A stretch of 11,523 nt of DNA from Clostridia bacterium (GTDB lineage: Bacteria > Bacillota_A > Clostridia > Christensenellales > Borkfalkiaceae), in NCBI GenBank assembly GCA_017399665.1, contig JAFQBR010000098.1, forward strand, positions 1-11,523. Reading direction: 5' to 3'. The position numbers and the translations under genes were made by a program. The notes beneath the pieces are model-generated. The model was not told the origin of the DNA. It did no database searches and worked only from the letters and a program-made list of their open reading frames with translations. Positions 6,085-11,523 of this stretch are shown in pieces (the first letter of the stretch is position 1; each line of letters begins with the position of its first letter).

Positions 6085-7570
6085 CCATATAACAGCCAAC
6101 CTTTCGGCTGGCATACTTTCTACTTTAGGCTCTTTTGCCTTAGCTATACTCGTTTTACTTTTTATGATTACCGTGCACGAATTCGGGCACTACGCAGTTT
6201 CTAAAATCTTTAAGTTTAAGGTAAACGAGTTTGCAATAGGCATGGGCCCTGCTATTTTTAAAAAGACCAAGAAAAACGGCGAAATCTTTTCTTTAAGGGC
6301 AATTCCCTTAGGCGGTTTTTGCGCATTCGCAGGCGAAGATGCAGACGATACAGACCCACAGGCATTTAACAATAAAAAGCCTTGGCAAAGGTTGCTTGTT
6401 TTAATTGCCGGTGCAAGCATGAACTTTATTGCAGCTTGCATTATCTTTTGTATTTCTATTGGTTGCTACGGTCAAATAACACCTCAGGTTTTTGAAGTAA
6501 AACCCAATTTACCTGCCCCAGCAGAATATACCCTTCAAGCAGAAGACGTTTTAATTTCGGTTAACGGCAAAGATATATACCTAACTACCGACATTATTAA
6601 CGCTTTAGAAGGCAAGAAAAAAGGCGATACCGTAGAATGTGAAATATTAAGAAATGGCAAGGTTCAAACCAAACAAATTCAACTTGTTGCCGACCCAATC
6701 TCTAAAAGCATGCAAGATACAAGCGGTGTTTACGATAGCCTTGGCATTGCAACTATAATTGGCGTTGGCAAAAGCACAAACATTGGCACGGAAATATTAC
6801 TTCAAGGCGACGCTATTTTGCGTATTACAGACACTCTTCCCACTTCTTACGAGCAAAACGGCGAAGGACTTATTGACTGTGTATTTATTGAAAACGGCAA
6901 AAAGGTAACGAAATATATAAACGAGGCTGAATATATGGCGCAGTACCGCCCGTACACTAAGGAAATGTTTATTAGTCGTTTAAAACAGTTCAGCGCTGGC
7001 GAAGATGTATATTTTTATATTTCGCGCTACTATGAAGACACACAGACGTCAGAAAGAATTTTAATAAAGTACACTTTAGGGAATCATTTTACCGACGACA
7101 AGCAAACGGACGATGGCATTTTAAAGTACTTTAACGTAACTTTGAGCGCGCCAAGTTATAGAATGTATTCACAAAACGTTAAATACGGATTTTTTGAAAG
7201 TATTGGTCGCGGTTTTATTTACGCCTTTAAAAACGTAACAACTAACCTCGCTGCGTTTTGGCAACTTTTAACAGGTAAACTTGGCATTGATACGCTAGGC
7301 GGACCTATTACCACTATTACAATGACCAGTCAAGTAGCATCACTCGGCTTTAACTACTTGCTTGAAATGGCTGGCTTTATTGGTGTTTCACTTGCAGTAT
7401 TCAACCTTTTACCTATTCCTGCATTAGACGGCGCAAGAGCGGTTTTCGTTATTATTGAGTGGATTAGAAAAAAACCCATAAACCGCAACGTGGAAGGCAT
7501 GATTCACACCATAGGCTTAATGCTTCTGCTTGTATTTGCAATCGGTATTGACCTTATTAAATGCGTTTAA
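6077..7570 (+). CDS. rseP: Site-2 intramembrane zinc metalloprotease (RseP/RasP family, M50B)
   Basis: This family cleaves transmembrane anti-sigma factors, cell-division proteins and signal-peptide remnants within the membrane. The first membrane helix carries the zinc motif H34-E35-F-G-H38. A hydrophobic segment near residues 105-130 follows, then an extracytoplasmic region, then membrane segments at about 425-442 and 475-493 around N443-L-L-P-I-P-A-L-D451-G, which supplies the third zinc ligand. The product is 497 residues, clearly longer than Bacillus RasP (about 420). The excess lies between residues 205 and 345. Residues 135-205 look like a PDZ domain. Residues 222-336 (G-D-A-I-L-R-I, then a G-E-D-V-Y-F-Y strand) resemble a second one with an insertion. 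Start is TTG 6077, backed by AAGGAG and the 8-bp overlap with dxr. The family is sure; the second PDZ is my inference. Confidence 0.95.
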   Translation: MTNHITANLSAGILSTLGSFALAILVLLFMITVHEFGHYAVSKIFKFKVNEFAIGMGPAIFKKTKKNGEIFSLRAIPLGGFCAFAGEDADDTDPQAFNNKKPWQRLLVLIAGASMNFIAACIIFCISIGCYGQITPQVFEVKPNLPAPAEYTLQAEDVLISVNGKDIYLTTDIINALEGKKKGDTVECEILRNGKVQTKQIQLVADPISKSMQDTSGVYDSLGIATIIGVGKSTNIGTEILLQGDAILRITDTLPTSYEQNGEGLIDCVFIENGKKVTKYINEAEYMAQYRPYTKEMFISRLKQFSAGEDVYFYISRYYEDTQTSERILIKYTLGNHFTDDKQTDDGILKYFNVTLSAPSYRMYSQNVKYGFFESIGRGFIYAFKNVTTNLAAFWQLLTGKLGIDTLGGPITTITMTSQVASLGFNYLLEMAGFIGVSLAVFNLLPIPALDGARAVFVIIEWIRKKPINRNVEGMIHTIGLMLLLVFAIGIDLIKCV

Positions 7571-7579
7571 AAGACTTTT

Positions 7580-7915
7580 ATGAAACATTTTATGAACTTA
7601 AACCCTGCCCCTTTTTTAAGTATTAAATCGGGAGAAAAGGATGTTGAAATGCGCCTTTACGACGATAAAAGAAGGGCTATAAATAAAGGGGATAAAATAG
7701 AATTTACTAACAACCAAACGGGGGAAAAGCTTGTTTGCTCCGTTTTGGCAGTAAGGGTATTTGAAAGCTTTGATAGCTTATACCGCGCTTACGATAAAAC
7801 GCGACTTGGCTATAAGCCAAACGAAAGCGCTTGCCCTTGCGATATGAAGCAATACTACCCACTAGAGCAAATGCAAAAAGATGGCGTTTGCGCGATTGAA
7901 ATTAAGCTTGACTAA
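7580..7915 (+). CDS. ASCH-domain (PUA-like) protein
   Basis: A 111-residue single-domain protein. The N-terminal part reads F-L-S-I-K-S-G-E-K-D-V-E-M-R-L-Y-D-D-K-R, then I-N-K-G-D-K-I-E-F. This is the ASCH pattern: a G-x-K-x-x-E-x-R-L core followed by a G-D-x-I-x-F strand. ASCH domains have a PUA-like beta barrel and are proposed to bind RNA; some small members are N4-acetylcytidine amidohydrolases, but no specific activity can be assigned here. The ATG is 9 bp after the rseP stop, without a clear ribosome site, so translation may depend on re-initiation or coupling. A second in-frame ATG at 7592 is possible. It is probably in the dxr-rseP transcript. Domain call is good, function unknown. 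Confidence 0.82.
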   Translation: MKHFMNLNPAPFLSIKSGEKDVEMRLYDDKRRAINKGDKIEFTNNQTGEKLVCSVLAVRVFESFDSLYRAYDKTRLGYKPNESACPCDMKQYYPLEQMQKDGVCAIEIKLD

Positions 7916-7988
7916 TAGCATAAAAAACGCAAACGTAGACTAAAAACTTGTATGGCTCTCACTAAAAAAACCAAAGAAAGGGTGTAAG

Positions 7989-9005
7989 ATGAAAAAACTT
8001 GCAGTTATAAGCTCTGTTATAGAGAAAGAGGATCACTTTATTGAATACAGATACGTTGCCAAGCTTGCCGCAGAATCGCTTGGCTATACCGTTTATAGAA
8101 ATAACGAGGATTTTGGCTCTAAACAATCTAAGTTCAACGAATATTTAGATAACGAAAGACCTGTTTTTATTGTGCTTTTAGGTGACGTTTACTCTAATAC
8201 TGTAAAGGAAGAGTGTTGTAGAGCAATAAAAAACAATTTGCATATTCTACCCTTTTTTAAAGTACCTAACAGAGAAAGTGCTATTCCACAGTCTGCAATA
8301 GATTTGCTTAACGAAATTTCGCCACCAATTTATGCAGGCGACTGCATGAAGTTTTGGAGCGCAGAAGGGCTTTTTAACCATATTAAGGAATCACTTTTGA
8401 TTTTAGAAGAAAAAACGCATACCCCTGCAATACTCAATCGCGGGCACGGCAAAATTTACGAGCACGCTTCTAAAATGCTTGAAGACGTTAAGCAGGAATA
8501 CATACTTTGTCAAAAATCTTCAACGCTGATTTTAGGGCCGAACAAATCTCGCCCAGACGAAATAGAATATTACGAACAGCTTGTTGATTGGCTTGCCGAT
8601 AAAAGCAAACAGCTTAACGGCGAGCATATAAAGTTTACGCATATTTTCTCGCTGGAAAAAACAAAACTAGCAATAGAAAACGCCGGCACAAACTACGATA
8701 TAGCAAAGGCAAAAGAGCGGATAATGAACCTATTGCCCAACTTATCTAACTGTTTGTTTATAAATACGGACTGGCTTAACAACTCTGTTCCCTTTGTAAT
8801 TAGCGACGGCGATATGCTTGTTGACCTTTATTTTGCAGGCGGACATTGTAACGTAAAGCTTCACCAAGACCTTATTGACTACCACTCTTTCGCAGACATG
8901 CGCGGAGATATTGGCAGTAGCGGGAATATTTTAATAAACATTAACGAAACCGCGCAAAAGTCAGACAAAAAATTCTTCGACCAGCTTTACGCCAAAAAAA
9001 AGTAA
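7989..9005 (+). CDS. DUF4062-like N-terminal domain protein with unassigned C-terminal half
   Basis: A 338-residue soluble protein with no signal or membrane segment. Residues 1-95 look like a DUF4062/TIR-like Rossmann-type domain: strand L-A-V-I-S-S-V, a helix with E-Y-R-Y-V-A-K, L-G-Y-T-V-Y-R-N-N-E-D-F-G-S (compare the E-D-F-G/A motif of DUF4062), then P-V-F-I-V-L-L-G-D-V-Y and an Ile/Leu strand ending P-F-F-K. DUF4062 domains usually precede NTPase or repeat modules in prokaryotic conflict and signalling proteins. The C-terminal half (about 155-320) alternates helices and strands and ends with V-P-F-V-I-S-D-G-D-M-L-V-D-L, reminiscent of HKD-less phospholipase D-like sensor domains, but no H-x-K-x4-D motif is present. 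This assignment is tentative. AAAGGGTG at 7977-7984 precedes ATG 7989. A second gene follows after 17 bp. No good promoter is seen in the 73-bp gap upstream, so it may belong to the dxr operon. Confidence 0.75.
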   Translation: MKKLAVISSVIEKEDHFIEYRYVAKLAAESLGYTVYRNNEDFGSKQSKFNEYLDNERPVFIVLLGDVYSNTVKEECCRAIKNNLHILPFFKVPNRESAIPQSAIDLLNEISPPIYAGDCMKFWSAEGLFNHIKESLLILEEKTHTPAILNRGHGKIYEHASKMLEDVKQEYILCQKSSTLILGPNKSRPDEIEYYEQLVDWLADKSKQLNGEHIKFTHIFSLEKTKLAIENAGTNYDIAKAKERIMNLLPNLSNCLFINTDWLNNSVPFVISDGDMLVDLYFAGGHCNVKLHQDLIDYHSFADMRGDIGSSGNILININETAQKSDKKFFDQLYAKKK

Positions 9006-9008
9006 TTT

Positions 9009-9014
9009 AAGGAG
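9009..9014 (+). promoter_or_regulatory. Ribosome binding site deciding the GTG start of the second UppS homologue
   Basis: AAGGAG is 8 bases before GTG 9023, inside the 17-bp gap after the DUF4062-like gene. The next encoded residues K-I-N-H-L-G-I-I-P-D-G-N align with the cis-prenyltransferase N-terminus, confirming the start. Confidence 0.85.
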
Positions 9015-9022
9015 AGCTAACC

Positions 9023-9673
9023 GTGAAAATTAATCACCTTGGAATTATTCCCGACGGTAACAGACGTTGGGCTAAAGCAAATAACGTTGACCTTTATAAA
9101 ACGTATAATATTTTTGCAAATAGAATAGTTGAAATTTTTGAGTTTTTTCAAACAACGCAAATCAACGAGCTTACCGTTTATATTGCCAGCAAAGAAAACT
9201 TAACAAGAAAGCCAACCGAAATTGACTCTGTTGTTAACGCTTTTGTATCTTCTTTGCCAGCTATTAAGGATATAGCCTTAAAAAACAACTGCAAGGTTAA
9301 ATTTATTGGGCTTTATAACGTAACCCACCAAAACCTGCTTGACTGCGCTTACGATATACAAAACAGCACGCAAAATAACACGGGCAAGGTTTTAAATATG
9401 CTTGTTGGTTATAATCCGTTTGATGAAATAGCGCGCTCTGCCAAGGCAAAAAACAGCGCAGAGCTTGAAGTTAGCGATTTAGAAGTAAACTCTTACGTAG
9501 ACCTTGTTATAAGAACGGCTGGCAAGCCCGTTAGAATTAGCAATTTCTTGCCCATTCAATGCGGTTATGCCAACATTGAGGTATTTGATAAATACTTTAT
9601 TGACCTAACTAACGAAGAAATTGCAAGCACCGTTCATTCTTACGAGGACGTTTCCCCAAGATACGGAAAATAA
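9023..9673 (+). CDS. Divergent cis-prenyltransferase (UppS-family) homologue
   Basis: A 216-residue protein homologous to UppS along its whole length. Retained: H-L-G-I-I-P-D11-G-N-R-R-W-A with the catalytic Asp, S56-x-E58-N59-x-x-R62 (family S-x-E-N-x-x-R), and D-L-V-I-R164-T ... R171-I-S-N-F. Altered: the R-x-F-G-H-x-x-G segment that binds the allylic diphosphate is missing (Y-K-T-Y-N-I-F-A-N instead), Y-G-x-R-x-E-I reads Y-N-P-F-D-E-I, R-T-G-G-E is R-T-A-G-K, and Y-A-E-L-Y-F is Y-A-N-I-E-V-F, which displaces the magnesium-binding Glu. D-G-N-R-R is also seen in archaeal and eukaryotic cis-prenyltransferases. It could be a short-chain or altered-substrate enzyme or a non-catalytic prenyl-phosphate binder. 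It forms a bicistron with the DUF4062-like gene and ends at a terminator. Since uppS itself is present at 3288, housekeeping C55 synthesis is not its likely job. Confidence 0.88.
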   Translation: MKINHLGIIPDGNRRWAKANNVDLYKTYNIFANRIVEIFEFFQTTQINELTVYIASKENLTRKPTEIDSVVNAFVSSLPAIKDIALKNNCKVKFIGLYNVTHQNLLDCAYDIQNSTQNNTGKVLNMLVGYNPFDEIARSAKAKNSAELEVSDLEVNSYVDLVIRTAGKPVRISNFLPIQCGYANIEVFDKYFIDLTNEEIASTVHSYEDVSPRYGK

Positions 9674-9694
9674 TCACCTATACTCTGTCATAAC

Positions 9695-9725
9695 AAAAAG
9701 GACCTTTTATTAGGTTCTTTTTTTT
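9695..9725 (+). terminator. Rho-independent terminator after the UppS-homologue gene
   Basis: AAAAGGACC (9696-9704) pairs with GGTTCTTTT (9713-9721) with one G-U pair, around an 8-base loop, and continues into a T-run to 9725. It lies 21 bp after the stop codon and closes the operon. Confidence 0.85.
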
Positions 9726-9753
9726 ATTTTTAAATAAAAAATTATAAAAACAC

Positions 9754-9782
9754 TTGAATAGTTAGGTTGTTTTTGCTACAAT
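9754..9782 (+). promoter_or_regulatory. Extended -10 promoter of the 389-residue lipoprotein gene
   Basis: TTGAAT (9754-9759), 17-bp spacer, TACAAT (9777-9782), with TG at 9774-9775 giving an extended -10 (TGCTACAAT). It sits between the preceding terminator and the next gene, so the lipoprotein is an independent unit. The leader is short, roughly 27 bases. Confidence 0.75.
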
Positions 9783-9815
9783 ATTACCAATCTCAATAAG
9801 AGAAGGAGAATTGTT

Positions 9816-10985
9816 ATGAAGAAGATTTTATTTACTTTATTATCTTTATTGCTAGTTATTGCCACGTCGATATTTGTTGCCTGCGATATACCTGGTTCTT
9901 CTAACGGCGGTAACGGCGAAAATGACGGTGATGACGGAAAAATCCCACAAATTGATAATTCAGTTGATCTAGGCATCTTTACCCCGCCTGCTGACGACGA
10001 TAACAGCTATATTGAAGATGAAAAATACTATACGTCAACAGCTATTGATTTAGTTACCGAAATAAACGGAAACTACACCGTAGATAGACCGTTTACACTT
10101 GACAAAGATAACCAAAACAAAAGAATTTACCATAATATTTACTTTTACGTAGGCGATTTTTTTCAAATAATTTATTATAAAGACATAAAAGATTTGGGCA
10201 AAGTTTACGCAATAATGAGCGATTCTAGCGACCAAGAATATGCTGAAATTGAATATACCGAAAAGGGCACGCCTTTACAAATAAATATTAAAGCAAAAGG
10301 CATTTATAACCTTATTTTAGATATAGAAACCTTTGCTATTGACATGGTAAAGGTTGGCGATATCGATACCCCTGTTTACGAAACAATTAAAAGTTGCGAG
10401 CTTTACGTTCACCTTTCTGCATCAAATTTTTCTTATACCGAAATGACCTTAAACCCAGAAACTAACGAATATTACATTGAAAAGGATATTCCACTTGGTT
10501 CAAGCCTTGGTTTTTACAACGCTTCACACACAGGTCGCTATAAAATGACGGTTGAACAAAGCTTATTAGATACTTTAGTATATAATGATTCTAACTTTTT
10601 AGAAAATTCTGAACGCGTTTACGTAAACGTTGGCGGAAAATATAAAATTTACTTTAATGCAAAAACCTACCACTTAAGACTTGAACTTCAAAATCCAGAT
10701 AGCGCAGAATATTTTTGCCAAGTAGAATGGAATAAAGATCAAGTGCTTACTGCAGTAAGTAGCGAAACGCCATACATATTTACTTATGAATTTGTTGCGC
10801 AAGGCAAGGCAAATGATCCTTATGTTGATATACCGAGTTTCTTCCCCAAACTAGGTATGAAATACAAGCTAGCAGTAATTGATGAATGCGGTTGTGTTGC
10901 ATACGATCAATATATTACTGAAGATGGAACTTACATGTTAACAATAAACTTAAAAGACTTCACACTTACCGTTGAAAAGCTTTAA
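9816..10985 (+). CDS. Predicted lipoprotein with three similar C-terminal beta segments
   Basis: A 389-residue protein with a classical lipoprotein signal: MKK, a hydrophobic run and the lipobox F-V-A-C with Cys23. A flexible Gly/Asn/Asp-rich linker covers residues 28-42 and an acidic stretch reaches about 70, placing the folded part away from the membrane. The remainder is beta-rich. Three related segments end successive units: residues 161-180 (G-I-Y-N-L-I-L-D-I-E-T-F), 273-292 (G-K-Y-K-I-Y-F-N-A-K-T-Y) and 370-388 (G-T-Y-M-L-T-I-N-L-K-D-F), fitting G-x-Y-x-hydrophobic strand, turn, aromatic, strand ending x-L-x-V-E. This suggests three beta-sandwich domains of the kind seen in carbohydrate-binding surface lipoproteins (SusE/F-like or starch-binding), but I recognise no specific family. 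AAGGAG at 9803-9808 sits 7 bases before the ATG. It has its own promoter and terminator. Ligand unknown. Confidence 0.85.
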   Translation: MKKILFTLLSLLLVIATSIFVACDIPGSSNGGNGENDGDDGKIPQIDNSVDLGIFTPPADDDNSYIEDEKYYTSTAIDLVTEINGNYTVDRPFTLDKDNQNKRIYHNIYFYVGDFFQIIYYKDIKDLGKVYAIMSDSSDQEYAEIEYTEKGTPLQINIKAKGIYNLILDIETFAIDMVKVGDIDTPVYETIKSCELYVHLSASNFSYTEMTLNPETNEYYIEKDIPLGSSLGFYNASHTGRYKMTVEQSLLDTLVYNDSNFLENSERVYVNVGGKYKIYFNAKTYHLRLELQNPDSAEYFCQVEWNKDQVLTAVSSETPYIFTYEFVAQGKANDPYVDIPSFFPKLGMKYKLAVIDECGCVAYDQYITEDGTYMLTINLKDFTLTVEKL

Positions 10986-11032
10986 AACAAACAAAAAGTG
11001 CGTCTATAACGCGATTAACGCATAAAATAAAT

Positions 11033-11066
11033 AAAGGACCACTCGATAGCCGAGTGGTTTTTCTTT
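11033..11066 (+). terminator. Rho-independent terminator of the 389-residue lipoprotein gene
   Basis: ACCACTCG (11038-11045) and CGAGTGGT (11051-11058) form a perfect 8-bp stem around ATAGC, extended by flanking A/T pairs and followed by TTTTTCTTT. It lies about 50 bp after the stop codon at 10983-10985. Confidence 0.92.
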
Positions 11067-11071
11067 ATATC

Positions 11072-11106
11072 AAAAAAGGTGAATCTACCCGAAGGTAAAT
11101 CCACCT
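11072..11106 (-). terminator. Minus-strand terminator with a UUCG tetraloop
   Basis: Read on the minus strand, AGGTGGATTTACC and GGTAGATTCACCT form a 13-bp stem around TTCG, followed by TTTTTT. The two mismatches seen on the plus strand become G-U pairs on the minus-strand RNA, which shows the direction in which it acts. It serves the gene at 11166-11523 and faces the plus-strand terminator 10 bp away. Confidence 0.88.
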
Positions 11107-11165
11107 AGTTTTGCTTGTGAAAGTAATTTGCTATTTATTACTAATTCATAATAAAAGTAAAGAGT

Positions 11166-11523
11166 CTATTCTATGATATAGCTAGAAAAATATTTACTCA
11201 AAACGAGATCATAATGCGGGGCAGCAGCAAAACATCCACCGTGATGAAGAAATTTGCCTGTTGAATCAAATTTAGCAACCATATCATACCCCCTATCTCC
11301 AGGAATAATTGTACATGAAAACACTATAAAATTACCATCTTTCAAGTGCCACAACAAACAGTATCCTGTTGGCTCATTCACACTTTTATTTTGAGAAAAA
11401 AATATAATTTCCTCAAAATCATCTAAAAATTCTTCGATTTTATTCGGGTCTAATGTTTCAAGTTTTTCAACTTTTTTATAATCAAATGTTAAAACAGTCT
11501 TTGAAGGATCAACCATTTCAAAA
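11166..11523 (-). CDS. Unrecognised small cytosolic protein, 5' end probably outside window
   Basis: The minus-strand frame ends at TAG (11166-11168). The first visible ATG is at 11516, which would give 116 residues, but the frame stays open to the right edge and the 7 bases before the ATG contain no ribosome site, so the true start may lie beyond the window. The protein has no signal peptide or membrane segment. It begins with an acidic helical part (L-D-P-N-K-I-E-E-F-L-D-D-F-E-E), followed by beta strands: G-Y-C-L-L-W-H-L-K-D-G-N-F-I-V-F, then Y-D-M-V-A-K-F-D and an H-H-G-G-C stretch. I do not recognise the family. The small size, acidic N-terminus and alpha-plus-beta layout resemble immunity proteins of toxin systems, but nothing in view proves this. 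A strong dedicated terminator follows. Base composition is like its neighbours. Confidence 0.65.
   Translation of the reverse strand, partial: FEMVDPSKTVLTFDYKKVEKLETLDPNKIEEFLDDFEEIIFFSQNKSVNEPTGYCLLWHLKDGNFIVFSCTIIPGDRGYDMVAKFDSTGKFLHHGGCFAAAPHYDLVLSKYFSSYIIE

Noticed and set aside
9023..9673. Pseudogene of uppS
   Set aside because: The frame is intact over 216 codons with a good ribosome site and terminator, and the catalytic motif is kept, so a diverged functional protein is more likely than decay.
10997..11022. TGCGT/ACGCA inverted repeat after the lipoprotein gene
   Set aside because: The arms are only 5 bp with a loop of about 15 bases; the strong terminator just downstream explains the region.

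Overview
The window comes from a low-GC Gram-positive bacterium, most likely an uncultured Clostridia-type Bacillota. The reasons are the gene order pyrH-frr-uppS-cdsA-dxr-rseP, which is the classic Firmicutes arrangement, strong AAGGAG ribosome binding sites, sigma-A type promoters, and short lipoprotein signal peptides. No species can be named from the sequence alone.

Layout. Bases 1-719 (minus strand) hold the first 239 codons of a BspA-type leucine-rich-repeat lipoprotein whose 3' end lies outside the window. Bases 816-1571 (minus) encode a DUF4097-like beta-ladder lipoprotein. A 364-base divergent intergenic region carries a minus-strand promoter overlapped by a 31-bp inverted repeat and a strong plus-strand promoter for pyrH. 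Bases 1936-4800 (plus) are pyrH, frr, uppS and cdsA, closely spaced, with translational coupling at frr/uppS and uppS/cdsA. After a 135-base gap with a small GC hairpin come dxr and rseP (4936-7570), which overlap by 8 bp, with rseP starting at TTG. An ASCH-domain protein follows 9 bp later. Together these housekeeping genes supply UMP phosphorylation, ribosome recycling, undecaprenyl diphosphate, CDP-diacylglycerol, the first committed step of the MEP isoprenoid pathway, and intramembrane proteolysis.

The unusual part is 7989-9673: a DUF4062-like protein with an unassigned C-terminal half, followed 17 bp later by a second, divergent cis-prenyltransferase (UppS) homologue that keeps the catalytic aspartate but lacks several substrate- and metal-binding residues. 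The pair ends at a rho-independent terminator and is probably read through from the isoprenoid operon. It is the best candidate here for an undescribed two-gene system, possibly sensing or guarding polyprenyl phosphate or the cell envelope. That function is inference.

Bases 9754-11062 are a self-contained transcription unit: extended -10 promoter, a 389-residue lipoprotein with three similar C-terminal beta-hairpin segments, and a terminator. A minus-strand terminator with a UUCG loop faces it and serves an unrecognised minus-strand gene that runs off the right edge.
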